Below the pieces are notes generated by a model, which saw only the letters and a list, made by a program, of their open reading frames with translations, was not told the DNA's origin and ran no database searches. From positions 19,185 through 69,360 of the forward strand of contig JAHFDK010000010.1 of the NCBI GenBank assembly GCA_023249095.1: 50,176 nt of DNA. The letters run 5' to 3'. Below, in pieces: positions 14,984 through 23,163 of the stretch. Source of the stretch: Candidatus Rokuibacteriota bacterium. Lineage in GTDB: Bacteria; Methylomirabilota; Methylomirabilia; Rokubacteriales; CSP1-6. Every line of letters begins with the position of its first letter. Position 1 is the first letter of the stretch. The position numbers were made by a program, and so were the translations under genes.

Positions 14984-16300
14984 ATGCCAGCGCCGCTCAT
15001 CCTGACGTTCGTCTCGACGCTCGCCTTCGCGATCCAGCTCCTGATCTTCGCGTACCTCTACTCGTCGCACCGTGTGCGTTTCTTCCAGTACCTGCTCCTC
15101 GCGTGGGGCGCGTACACGCTGTCCAAAGGCCTCCGGCTCGTGGACGGGCTCGTCCTGGACGTCCACCATCCGAGCTTCGCGACCGACGTGGCCACCGTCG
15201 CTGCCGTCGGCTTCACGCTGGCCGCCGCCTTCGCGCACCGCTGGGACTATCGACTGCGCGGGCGGGACGTCCTGATCGGAGCCGGGGTCGCGGTGTTGCT
15301 GGCGCTCGCGAGCAGCGGTGACGCGGGTCAGCGGATCGTGGGCGGGAGCCTCGGCGTCGTCCAGATCGCGGCCGGCGTGTTGTTCTGGCCGGCGCGCGGC
15401 CGCCGCATCGGATTTCGAGGCGAGCGGCTCCTGGCCGGCCTCCTGACGCTCTGGGGCGTCCATCGCATCGCGACGCAGTTCGTGAACACCGACCCCGGGT
15501 CGGCCGGGTACATGGCGGTGCACGCGGTGTTCATCGCGCTCTACTTCCTCTCGACGTTCGCCGTGATCATCATGGTGCTCGAGCGGTCGCGCAGCGAAAG
15601 CGAGCGGCTCCACGCGCGCCTGCGCGAGGCCGAGCGCCTGGGGACCGCCGGCGAGCTCGCGGCCGGCATGGCCCACGAGATCCGCAACCCGCTCGCGGCC
15701 ATCGTCAACGCCACCGCGCTGCTCACCGACGAGGCGGGGCTCACGCCCGACGAGCGCTCGGCGACGCTCACGGCCCTCCGCACCGAGGCGCGACGGCTCA
15801 ACCGCATCCTCTCCGACTTCCTGCACCTCGCGCGCCCCCAAGAGGTGCGGCGCGCGCCCGGCGACATCCGCGAAGTGGTCGAGCACGTGAGCGCGCTGAT
15901 CCGCGACGACCGCTCGCGCGCGCCCCGCGTGGACGTGCGGGTGGCGGTCGACCCGGCCGTTCCGCGCTTCGCCTTCGACCGCGATCAGGTCATCCAGGTG
16001 CTCTGGAACGTCGCGCTCAACGGCGTCGAGGCGATGAACGGCCGCGGCCGGCTGTCCCTCGAGGTCGCCCGGCAGAACGGGGACGTCGCCCTCGCGATCA
16101 GCGACACCGGGTCGGGGATTTCCCCCGAGAATCTTCCGCGCGTGTTCGAGCCGTTCTACTCCGGCAAGCCGAACGGTAGCGGGCTCGGCCTCACCATCGC
16201 CGAGCGCATCGTCGGCGCGCACGGCGGTCGCATCGAGATCGACTCCAGGCCCGGCCGCGGGACGCGCGTGACGCTGCTGTTTCCGCTCGAGGCCGCCTGA
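14984..16300 (+). CDS. Membrane histidine kinase (NtrB-like)
   Basis: 438 residues. The N-terminal 1-195 are about six or seven hydrophobic helices without a large periplasmic loop, so the sensor is membrane-embedded. A short linker follows, then H-box MAHEIRNPLAA (phosphorylated His), N-box LWNVALNGVEAM, and G-boxes DTGSGI and GSGLGLTIAERI. This is the PAS-less NtrB/ZraS-type kinase set. The ATG at 14984 has AGGAGG 5 nt upstream; a GTG at 14981 overlaps the SD region. The stop is 2 nt before the regulator gene. It should phosphorylate the protein at 16303; the signal is unknown. Confidence 0.88.
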   Translation: MPAPLILTFVSTLAFAIQLLIFAYLYSSHRVRFFQYLLLAWGAYTLSKGLRLVDGLVLDVHHPSFATDVATVAAVGFTLAAAFAHRWDYRLRGRDVLIGAGVAVLLALASSGDAGQRIVGGSLGVVQIAAGVLFWPARGRRIGFRGERLLAGLLTLWGVHRIATQFVNTDPGSAGYMAVHAVFIALYFLSTFAVIIMVLERSRSESERLHARLREAERLGTAGELAAGMAHEIRNPLAAIVNATALLTDEAGLTPDERSATLTALRTEARRLNRILSDFLHLARPQEVRRAPGDIREVVEHVSALIRDDRSRAPRVDVRVAVDPAVPRFAFDRDQVIQVLWNVALNGVEAMNGRGRLSLEVARQNGDVALAISDTGSGISPENLPRVFEPFYSGKPNGSGLGLTIAERIVGAHGGRIEIDSRPGRGTRVTLLFPLEAA

Positions 16301-16302
16301 CG

Positions 16303-17649
16303 ATGGCCCACCTGCTGGTCGTCGACGACGAGCCGTCGGCGCGGAGCACGCTGGCCCTGCTGCTCCGCAAGCGAGGCCACCGTGTGCTCGAAGCTGACGG
16401 CGTCACCGCCGCGACGAAGTGCCTCGCGGAGGAGGTGTTCGACCTCGTCGTCACCGATCTCCGGATGCCGGACGGCGACGGCCTCGACGTGCTGCGGGCG
16501 GCCAAGGCCCACGCTCCCGCGACCGAGGTGATCCTCCTCACCGCCTATGCCGAATGGAAGTCGGCCAAGGAGGCGATCCGCCTCGGCGCCCTCGACTACT
16601 TCGAGAAGGGGCAGGAGCCGGACGAGCTCTATCACCGCATCGACAAGGCGCTGGCCGGTCGCGCGCTGCGCCGCGAGAACGAGAACCTGCGCGCCCAGCT
16701 CCGGGAGCGTTACGGCCTCCCGGGCCTGATTGCGCAGTCCCCGGCCATGCAGACGGTGCTGGACCTCGTGGAGCGCGTAGCGCCCACTGACGCCACGCTC
16801 TTGATCCAGGGCGAGTCCGGAACGGGCAAGGAGGTCATCGCCAAGGCCGTCCACCACGCGAGCGCGCGCGCGGCGCGCCCGTTCGTGGCCGTGAACTGCG
16901 GCGCGGTGCCCGAGACGTTGCTCGAGTCCGAGCTCTTCGGCTACATGCGGGGCGCCTTCACCGGAGCGACCGGCAACAAGCTCGGCCTCTTCGAAGAGGC
17001 CGACAGCGGCACGCTATTCCTGGACGAGATCGCCGAGATGCCCGGCGTTCTTCAGATAAAGCTCCTCCGCGCGCTGCAGAGCGGCGAGATCCGGCGGCTC
17101 GGCGCGACGCAGTCCTCGACCATCGACGTGCGTGTGATCGCCGCCACCCACGGCGACCTCGCGACGCTGATCAGCCAGGGAAGCTTCCGCGAAGACCTGT
17201 TCTATCGTCTCAACGTCATCCAGGTGGTGCTCCCGCCCCTTCGCGACCGCCGCGAGGACATTCCCGCGCTGGCCGAGCATTTCCTCGCGCGGTCGGCGGG
17301 CAAGCTCGGCCGCCGGCTCCGCCTGGCCCCCGAGGCCCTCGAACGCCTCCTCCGCTACCCATGGCCGGGAAACGTGCGTGAGCTGGAGAACGCGATCGAG
17401 CGCGCGGCCATCCTGGCTCGAAGCGACGCCGTCGGTCCAGAGGATTTCCCGCCGCATGTGTCGGCGGGGCTCCAGCTAGGTCCCTCGCCGGCGCTGCCCC
17501 GGCAGATCAGTCTCGCCGACGCTGAGCGCGTCCACATCCTCCAGACGCTGGAGCGGTCCGGCCGCAACCACTCCGGCGCCGCCGAGGCGCTCGGCATCGG
17601 TCGCACCACGCTCTGGCGTAAGCTCAAGGAGTACGGGATCGAGCGCTAG
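16303..17649 (+). CDS. Sigma-54-dependent response regulator (NtrC family)
   Basis: 448 residues, complete. The receiver domain (1-125) has the phosphorylation Asp in VVTDLRMPDG and DDEP at the start. The AAA+ domain (about 145-385) has Walker A GESGTGKE, the sigma-54 contact loop GAFTGA, Walker B TLFLDEI and the R-finger region. The C-terminal Fis-type helix-turn-helix is SGAAEALGIGRTTLWRKL. It should bind the GTTCC-N5-GGAAC palindromes near 14859 and activate the divergent promoters there and the copy at 18894. The stop and the next gene (AhpD-like) are 19 nt apart. Confidence 0.93.
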   Translation: MAHLLVVDDEPSARSTLALLLRKRGHRVLEADGVTAATKCLAEEVFDLVVTDLRMPDGDGLDVLRAAKAHAPATEVILLTAYAEWKSAKEAIRLGALDYFEKGQEPDELYHRIDKALAGRALRRENENLRAQLRERYGLPGLIAQSPAMQTVLDLVERVAPTDATLLIQGESGTGKEVIAKAVHHASARAARPFVAVNCGAVPETLLESELFGYMRGAFTGATGNKLGLFEEADSGTLFLDEIAEMPGVLQIKLLRALQSGEIRRLGATQSSTIDVRVIAATHGDLATLISQGSFREDLFYRLNVIQVVLPPLRDRREDIPALAEHFLARSAGKLGRRLRLAPEALERLLRYPWPGNVRELENAIERAAILARSDAVGPEDFPPHVSAGLQLGPSPALPRQISLADAERVHILQTLERSGRNHSGAAEALGIGRTTLWRKLKEYGIER

Positions 17650-17668
17650 CAGGCCAAGGAGCCAGACC

Positions 17669-18061
17669 ATGGCGAGCGTGAAGCTCATCGAGTACGCCGA
17701 GGCGACCACCGAGGTGCGCGCCGTCTACGACGACATCTTGGCGACGCGGAAGATCGACGACGTCAACAACTTCTGGAAGGCGTTGGCCAGCCACCCGCCC
17801 ACCCTGCGGCGCACGTGGGAAACCCTCAAGTCCGTGATGGCGCCCGGCGCCCTCGACCCGCTGACGAAGGAGATGGTCTACCTCGCGGTGAGCACGACGA
17901 ACGGCTGCGACTACTGCATCGCCTCCCACACCGCCTCGGCCAGGCGGCAAGGCATGACCGACGAGATGCTGGGCGAGCTCATGGCCGTGGTGGGCATGGC
18001 CAACGAGACCAACCGGCTGGCCAACGGCTACCAGGTGGAGATCGACGAGGTGTACCGGTAG
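17669..18061 (+). CDS. Carboxymuconolactone decarboxylase / AhpD family protein
   Basis: 130 residues. The redox pair is in NGCDYCIASHT (CxxC followed by a His three residues after the second Cys), the AhpD/CMD signature. Such proteins act as alkylhydroperoxidase-like thiol reductases or, in CMD, as decarboxylases; with CxxC the thiol role is favoured. SD AAGGAG upstream. It follows the response regulator by 19 nt, so it is probably regulated with it, and the DedA copy begins 13 nt later. Confidence 0.87.
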   Translation: MASVKLIEYAEATTEVRAVYDDILATRKIDDVNNFWKALASHPPTLRRTWETLKSVMAPGALDPLTKEMVYLAVSTTNGCDYCIASHTASARRQGMTDEMLGELMAVVGMANETNRLANGYQVEIDEVYR

Positions 18062-18074
18062 GCGACCAGCCCGA

Positions 18075-18700
18075 GTGAATCCGCGGGCAGCGCTGCTCCT
18101 CGACCGCTGGGGCTATCTCATCCTTGCTGCGCTCGTCATTGGTGAGCAGGTCGGCATCCCGCTCCCCGCCGTCCCCGCCCTCCTCGGCGTGGGCTCGCTC
18201 GCCGCCAATGGACGCATCAGCCTGCCCCTCGTGCTTGGCACCGTGGCGGCCGCGGGCCTCACCGCGGACCTCGTCTGGTTCGAACTGGGACGGCGCCGCG
18301 GGCGCAGGGTCCTCGACGCGCTCCGCCGGGTCTCCCGTGCTCCGGATGCCCGGTTGCGCCGCGCCGAGAATCTCATTCGGCGTTACGCTGTGCCCGCGGT
18401 GCTGATCGCCAAGTTCATTCCCGGGCTCACCTCGGTGACCCCGCCACTGGCCGGGATTTTCGGCATCGCACGGGCCCGCTTTCTGCTCTATGACCTCGCC
18501 GGTATCCTGCTCTGGCAGGGACCTGGTCCAGGCTCGGCTATGTCTTCAGTGACGCCATCGGGGCGGCGGCCGCCCTGGCCGCCGGGCTCGGAGCAGCCCT
18601 GGGCCTCGTCGTCGTCACCGTCGCCGTCGTGTACATCCTGCTCAAGCGCATTCCTCGGCGCTGGCGCTTCCCCAGGGTCTGGATGGCGCGCCTCGCTCCT
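18075..18700 (+). pseudogene. DedA family protein, frameshifted and 3'-truncated
   Basis: The frame begins like a DedA protein: GEQVGIPLPAVPALLG, then FELGRRRGRRVLDALRRVSR, and AKFIPGLTSVTPPLAG near residue 115. Just after LLWQG (about 18520) the meaning moves to the +2 frame, where TWSRLGYVF and VVVTVAVVYILLKRIPRRWR continue the expected helix. A single missing G in a G run explains it. Homology fades after MARLAP near 18698, where a rhodanese domain would begin in the selenoprotein paralogue (13231). So this is a shorter DedA copy that is broken or carries an assembly error. GTG start at 18075. Confidence 0.6.
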
Positions 18701-18826
18701 CAGCACGGACAAGGCAGTGGAGATCCTCCCGCGCGTTCGGGCGGAACACCCGCGTGCGGGCGTTCTGTGCGACCGCCACGGACCTCCGCGTCTCCGGCGC
18801 CCCGGCCGGCTCTCGGCGAAACCCCG

Positions 18827-18843
18827 CGTTCTGTTTCGGAACG
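18827..18843. promoter_or_regulatory. Enhancer-type palindrome, fourth copy
   Basis: CGTTCT-GTTTC-GGAACG, the same 17-bp form as the sites at 14859-14893, centred about 59 bp upstream of a -24 element at 18894. It indicates that the same regulator acts here. Confidence 0.5.
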
Positions 18844-18893
18844 CGCCTGTGCGGAGGGCCTTCACAACCGCTCGGAAACACAAGCCTCGGTGG

Positions 18894-18908
18894 TGGCACG
18901 GAAGTTGA
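18894..18908 (+). promoter_or_regulatory. Sigma-54-like promoter with imperfect -12
   Basis: TGGCACG-GAAG-TTGA: perfect -24 element, correct N10 spacing, but GA in place of the -12 GC. Downstream are a 59-codon frame at 18924 and the VOC gene at 19168. The enhancer palindrome upstream supports it; the -12 mismatch weakens it. Confidence 0.4.
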
Positions 18909-18923
18909 GTAAGACCGAGTGTC

Positions 18924-19103
18924 ATGATCACTCACACAGCGCTCTTCAAGACTGACTCGCCACGGCGGATCGATTACGTGATCGACTACTTCGGTGAGCT
19001 GCGGAGCATCGCCGTCGGGCGCAAGACCTGGCTGACACGCGGATCCGGCCTGAACCCTCGTCGCCGCCGTCGGGATCCCGCGAGAGTCTTCGCGATGCGA
19101 TAA
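18924..19103 (+). CDS. Possible 59-residue protein
   Basis: ATG at 18924 to TAA at 19101. Begins ITHTALFKTDSPRR and continues with IDYVIDYFGELRS, ending in an arginine-rich tail. Its composition (Ile, Tyr, Phe, Thr, Lys in the first half) is unlike the Ala/Arg/Pro-rich shadow frames around it, and it lies just after the sigma-54-like site at 18894. No Shine-Dalgarno sequence and no family known, so it is uncertain; it could also be a fragment of an older gene. Confidence 0.35.
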   Translation: MITHTALFKTDSPRRIDYVIDYFGELRSIAVGRKTWLTRGSGLNPRRRRRDPARVFAMR

Positions 19104-19167
19104 GTCGGCTAAGGGCTTGACGCGCGCCCGCCTTGCGGACGATGATTCGTGCGCCGGAGGTGACGCC

Positions 19168-19692
19168 ATGTTCAGGATCAAGCTGATCCATCACGTCAAC
19201 GTCCAGATCAGCGATCGGCAGCGCGCTCAAGACTGGTATACGAAGGTCATCGGCGCCGAGTTTCTGGACCGAGGTCCCGCGCTCAACCGGCGACAGCTCC
19301 AGTTGCGCCTTGGCAGCAGCGAGGTTCACTTCACCGAACGGCCGCAGCCGGCCATCATTCCCTCCAGCCATTTCGCCCTCGAGGTGGACGACTGGGATGC
19401 CATGATCACCCGCCTGGACGACCTCGGCATTGCCCACGTGCGAACGTCGGCCGCCAGCACCATGCAGAACATCGGCGGCACGAACCCGCACCAGGGGCGC
19501 CGCGAAGATACCGGCGAGCACTACACGTACATCCACGACCCCGACGGAAACCTGATCGAGCTCGTCTACCATCCGCTCGGTCTGCAGGACTCCCAGGGGA
19601 ACCAGGTGGAGGCTGCGCACGACGCCCCTGGCCTACGCTGGACCCAGCTCTCCGGCTTCGTCGCCTCTGCCTATGGCGAAGGCGGATCATGA
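19168..19692 (+). CDS. VOC family protein (glyoxalase/bleomycin resistance fold)
   Basis: 174 residues. The strand-helix pattern starts HHVNVQISDRQRAQDWYTKVIG (metal-ligand His) and closes with YTYIHDPDGNLIELVYH (second His region and Glu), the two halves of a vicinal oxygen chelate module. Middle: HFALEVDDWDAMITRLDDLG. Members are dioxygenases, lyases or isomerases with one metal. ATG at 19168 with GGAGG 7 nt upstream; the upstream frame extension has no SD. Possibly downstream of the sigma-54-like site at 18894. Substrate unknown. Confidence 0.85.
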   Translation: MFRIKLIHHVNVQISDRQRAQDWYTKVIGAEFLDRGPALNRRQLQLRLGSSEVHFTERPQPAIIPSSHFALEVDDWDAMITRLDDLGIAHVRTSAASTMQNIGGTNPHQGRREDTGEHYTYIHDPDGNLIELVYHPLGLQDSQGNQVEAAHDAPGLRWTQLSGFVASAYGEGGS

Positions 19693-19723
19693 CGGACGCG
19701 GATGGCCGACCGGGCCGGCGTCC

Positions 19724-20428
19724 TCAGGGGAGGAGTCGGAGGGGCAGCGCCGTCTCCACCGTGATCGTCTCGCCGTCGGCGCCGACCCGGTAGACACCGG
19801 CCGTCGGCCGAGAGGCGACGCACACCTCCAGCCTCGTGTCGACGAAGTGCAGCGCGGCGCCGTCGTCCGCGGCGTAGCCGGCCGGAAACCCGGCGCGGAC
19901 GAGCCCGTGGTAGGTCGGTCGCCGATCCTTCTCGCCGTCGTAATGAGGACAAGCGCTGCCGGGGAGAAACCCGAGGCCGTCGCGCAGGGCGGCGAGTGGC
20001 CCGAAGGAATCCGTCACCCCGGCTTCGAACCAGCAGATCATCCCGGCGCTGACGCCGGTGAGAATCACGCCGCGCTCCCACGCCTCGCGCAGCATCCGGT
20101 CGACGCCGTGGACGCGCCACACCGCGAGCATGTTGGCGGTGTTGCCGCCGCCGACATAGATAATGTCCTGGCCCGTGAGCACAGCCTCCATGTCCGGCCG
20201 CGGGCGTCCGAAGAGGCCGAGGTGAGTCGCCTGCGCCCGCTCGCCGAACGCCTCGTAGAACTTCGTGATGTACACCGCCGCGTCGCCGCTCGCGGTCGGA
20301 AGAAAGCAGATCTTCGGTCGCGGCTGGCCGGACAGCGCAAGCACGTACGCGTCGAGGCGAGAGCCTTCGGGCTCGGCGCTGAAGCTGCCGCCGCCCATGG
20401 CGACGATCTGCTTCCGTCCGCTCGCCAT
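19724..20428 (-). CDS. Peptidase S51 / class I glutamine amidotransferase-like protein
   Basis: 234 residues. GGGSF at the start, a strand-turn with IYVGGGNTANMLAVWR, then the nucleophile elbow TGVSAGMICWF with the Ser of GxSAG. This is the S51 (dipeptidase E / cyanophycinase-like) pattern. The enzyme would cleave aspartyl dipeptides or a related substrate. The ATG at 20428 overlaps the TAA of the upstream isocitrate lyase-like gene by one base (TAATG), giving translational coupling. The start was set by that overlap; a longer frame is not needed. Confidence 0.8.
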   Translation of the reverse strand: MASGRKQIVAMGGGSFSAEPEGSRLDAYVLALSGQPRPKICFLPTASGDAAVYITKFYEAFGERAQATHLGLFGRPRPDMEAVLTGQDIIYVGGGNTANMLAVWRVHGVDRMLREAWERGVILTGVSAGMICWFEAGVTDSFGPLAALRDGLGFLPGSACPHYDGEKDRRPTYHGLVRAGFPAGYAADDGAALHFVDTRLEVCVASRPTAGVYRVGADGETITVETALPLRLLP

Positions 20429-21363
20429 TACGGACTCGCCGGCTGGTGGCCGACCGAGCCCGCGTACTTCTCCAGCTCTTCCGCCGGCAGGTATCGCGCC
20501 TCCCACTCGCGGATACGATCGAAGCCCGCGAAGGTGTGCAGGTCACCGAGCGGATGTCGCTTGAACCGCTCGGCGAAGCGCTCGTCGGCCAACGGCCCCT
20601 CGTCGCGGAGCGCGACAGCGAGATCGTAGACCGCCTCGATCGTCGCCCGGAAAGTCGCGCCGGGAATAATCGTCGCCGCGATGCCGATCTCCTGCATCTG
20701 GGCGAGGCTGAATCGGGGCGACGCCCCGGTCTGATTGTAGAAGACCGGCCCCTTCACCTCGCGACAGATGCGTCGGACCTCCTCGACGCTCGTCGGTCCC
20801 TCCACGAACGCGAGATCGGCGCCCGCGTCGAGATAGGCGTTGGCGCGTCGGATCGCCTCGTCGAGCGAGCCACCGCTGGCGCCGCGGGCGTCGGTGCGGG
20901 CAATGAGGACAAAATCCGGGTCGAGCTCGCGCCGCACGGCGTCGGCGGCCCGGTACTTGCCGACCGCCTCCTCGATCGGGATCACCCGGCGCCCCGCCAC
21001 GTGGCCGCAGCGCTTGGGGATCGCCTGATCCTCGATGTGGATCCCGGCCACGCCCGTGCCGATGTACTCGCGGACAGTGCGCATCACGTTGATGGCGTTG
21101 CCGTAGCCGTTGTCGGCGTCGGCGATGACCGGCACGGCCACGGCGTTCGCAATGTAGCGGGCGTTCAGGTGCATCTCGGTCATCGTCGCGAGCCCGGCGT
21201 CGGGCATCCCGAGGAGCGCGAGCGATGTCCCGTAGCCGGTCATGTAAATGGCCGGGAAGCCGACGTCGGCGAGAATCCGGGCGCTGAGCGCGTTGTAGCA
21301 GCCGGGCACGAACAGTGTCTTGCCCGATTTCAAGAGCTGGCGGAGCTGCGAAGTTGCACGCAT
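20428..21363 (-). CDS. Isocitrate lyase / PEP mutase superfamily protein
   Basis: 311 residues, TIM barrel. Opens SQLRQLLKSGKTLFVPGCYNALSARILADVGF, then the metal-binding DADNGYGN near residue 80 and the signature KRCGH (K[KR]CGH) near residue 118. IARTDARGA and FVEGPTS follow. This group includes oxaloacetate decarboxylase, methylisocitrate lyase and 2,3-dimethylmalate lyase. The Cys in KRCGH argues for a lyase (PEP mutases differ here). It is followed by the S51-like peptidase with a TAATG overlap. The exact 2-oxoacid or malate derivative is not readable. Confidence 0.86.
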   Translation of the reverse strand: MRATSQLRQLLKSGKTLFVPGCYNALSARILADVGFPAIYMTGYGTSLALLGMPDAGLATMTEMHLNARYIANAVAVPVIADADNGYGNAINVMRTVREYIGTGVAGIHIEDQAIPKRCGHVAGRRVIPIEEAVGKYRAADAVRRELDPDFVLIARTDARGASGGSLDEAIRRANAYLDAGADLAFVEGPTSVEEVRRICREVKGPVFYNQTGASPRFSLAQMQEIGIAATIIPGATFRATIEAVYDLAVALRDEGPLADERFAERFKRHPLGDLHTFAGFDRIREWEARYLPAEELEKYAGSVGHQPASP

Positions 21364-21486
21364 GTTGTCCTCCCCTTCCGATTGAGCATCGGACGTACGC
21401 GGGTGTGATACGCGCCCGACCCCGCGGGTGTCAAGGAGAGCCGGGCGATGACGCGCTATACTGCGAGGGCCAAGGGCGCGAACGCG

Positions 21487-22716
21487 ATGAAGATCATCCG
21501 GGCGGGCACGCTGATCGACGGCACGGGGGCTCCACCGGTTCGCGACGCGGTCGTGCACATCGACGTTGGGCGGATCGAGGCGGTGACGACGGCCGGACCG
21601 AGTGGGAGCTGGCCGGCCGGCGCCGAGGTGATCGACGCCTCCGGCCTCACCGTGCTCCCGGGCCTCATCGACTGCCACGACCATCTCGCGTTCCACGGCT
21701 ACGAGCTGGCGAAGCGCTGGGGCCTCGACGAGCCGCAGAGCACGCGGCATCTCCGCACGGCCGGTGTGGCGCGCCAGATCCTCGAATCGGGGTACACGGC
21801 GATACGGGACGCCGGCGGGCTCGATGCGGGCTTCCGGCTCGCGATTCAAGACGGGCTGATCGTGGGGCCGCGCTTGGTCGTGTCGCTCGCGATCATCTCG
21901 CCGACCGGTGGGCTCGGCGACCGCGTGAGCCCGTCGGGTCACACGGCCCCGACCGGGAGCAATCCGAGTCTCCCGCCGAGCGTCGCCGACGGCGTCGAGG
22001 CTGTGCGGACGACGGTTCGCACCATGGTCCGCGCCGGCGCTGACGTGATCAAGTGCGCCACGACCGGCGGCGCCAGCTCGCGCGCCGGCCACGGCCCGAA
22101 AGACTCCGCGTTCACGCTCGAGGAGATGAAGGCGCTGGTCGACGAGGCCCACTCTCTCGGGCGCCGGGTCATGTGCCACGCGCTGGGCGGGCCGGGCCTG
22201 CGAGTGGCGGTCGACGCGAGGGTGGATTCCATCGAGCACGGCTGCTACCTGGACGAAGACCGCGAGCTGATCCCGATGATGGCCGAGCACGGCATCTTCT
22301 TCGTCCCGACCCTGACCGTCTACGAGTATCATCGCGAGTCGCCCGCCCCGTACGTGCGCGAGCGCGCCCACGCCCTGCGCGCGCACCACGTCGAGAGCGT
22401 CGAGCGCGCCCTCGCGGCCGGCGTCAAGGTCGTCGCCGGGACCGATGCCGGAGGCCACGGTCACCCGAACAACGCGCTCGAGCTGGCACTGCTGGTCGCG
22501 GCGGGGATGACGCCGATGCAGGCCCTCCAGGCGGCGACGAGCCGCGCCGCCGAGTGCCTCGGGCTCGAGCAGGAGATCGGCACGATCGAGAAGGGCAAGT
22601 GGGCGGATCTCATCCTCGTCGAGGGCGATCCGCTCCGCGACGTCACCGTGCTTCAGGACAAGCGCCGCATCAAGCGCGTGATCAAGGGCGGCGTGACCGT
22701 GACCACGCGCGGGTAG
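21487..22716 (+). CDS. Metal-dependent amidohydrolase family protein
   Basis: 409 residues. N-terminal composite beta domain, then GLIDCHDHLAFHGYE (HxH metal motif), a TIM barrel with KCATTGGAS, CHALGG and IEHGCYLDED (metal histidines), and GTDAGGHGH with the closing Asp. It ends with GKWADLILVEGDPL, the C-terminal beta-sandwich strand. This is the imidazolonepropionase / prolidase-like amidohydrolase group. Two starts are possible: 21448 has a strong AAGGAG at 9 nt, whereas 21487 (AAGGG at 10 nt) matches the family N-terminus MKIIRAGTLIDG. I chose 21487. A TATACT lies at 21457. Substrate unknown. Confidence 0.85.
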   Translation: MKIIRAGTLIDGTGAPPVRDAVVHIDVGRIEAVTTAGPSGSWPAGAEVIDASGLTVLPGLIDCHDHLAFHGYELAKRWGLDEPQSTRHLRTAGVARQILESGYTAIRDAGGLDAGFRLAIQDGLIVGPRLVVSLAIISPTGGLGDRVSPSGHTAPTGSNPSLPPSVADGVEAVRTTVRTMVRAGADVIKCATTGGASSRAGHGPKDSAFTLEEMKALVDEAHSLGRRVMCHALGGPGLRVAVDARVDSIEHGCYLDEDRELIPMMAEHGIFFVPTLTVYEYHRESPAPYVRERAHALRAHHVESVERALAAGVKVVAGTDAGGHGHPNNALELALLVAAGMTPMQALQAATSRAAECLGLEQEIGTIEKGKWADLILVEGDPLRDVTVLQDKRRIKRVIKGGVTVTTRG

Positions 22717-22742
22717 TCCGCCGCCGGCCAGCGGCTCGCCGT

Positions 22743-23135
22743 CTACACGACCGCGAGAGCCTCGACCTCGATCAGGTAGTCCGGGTGCGAGAGCGAGCTG
22801 ACCTGCACCATCGTCGAGGCGGGGCCCTTGGCGCCGAAGACCTCATCGCGCACGGCGCGGAAGTCGAGGCGGTAGCGGACGTCGGTGACGTAGGTTGTGA
22901 TCTTCACGACGTTGGCGAGGCTGCCGCCCCCCGCTTCCACGAGCGCCTTGACCGATCCGAACACCGCGCGCGCCTGACCCCGGAAGTCGCCCCGATGCTT
23001 CACGGTCCCGTCCATCTCGTAGGGCACCTGTCCCGCGAGGAAGAGGATCGTCTGGACGCCCGTCACCTTGATGGCCTGACTGTAGCCCGGCGGGTCGTAG
23101 ACACCGGCCGCGCAGTACTTCTCGATCTTCGCCAT
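22743..23135 (-). CDS. RidA family protein
   Basis: 130 residues. Pattern TILFLAGQVPY, FRGQARAVFGSVKALVEAGGGSLANVVKITTYVTD and a YLIEVEALAV C-terminus are the RidA/YjgF family. The usual Arg that binds the imine substrate's carboxylate would be in the strand around residues 100-105 (VRDEVF), but RidA proper has it in a C-terminal SR motif not evident here, so it may be an imine/enamine hydrolase variant. The ATG at 23135 was chosen over the long upstream frame. It is 28 nt downstream of the FAD oxidoreductase stop; amine oxidation and imine hydrolysis fit together. Confidence 0.82.
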   Translation of the reverse strand: MAKIEKYCAAGVYDPPGYSQAIKVTGVQTILFLAGQVPYEMDGTVKHRGDFRGQARAVFGSVKALVEAGGGSLANVVKITTYVTDVRYRLDFRAVRDEVFGAKGPASTMVQVSSLSHPDYLIEVEALAVV

Positions 23136-23163
23136 GATGATCTCCTCTCGCTTCGCCTCACGC

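Noticed and set aside
18061-18061. Sec reading of other TGA stops, such as those of the VOC, peptidase and regulator genes
   Set aside because: Homology ends at those stops and no hairpin with suitable spacing follows.
20446-21408. Rightward frame over the isocitrate lyase-like gene
   Set aside because: Shadow of the leftward gene, which carries the DADNGYGN and KRCGH motifs.
21448-21486. N-terminal extension of the amidohydrolase from ATG 21448
   Set aside because: Good SD, but the 13 extra residues do not fit the family start; left as an alternative.
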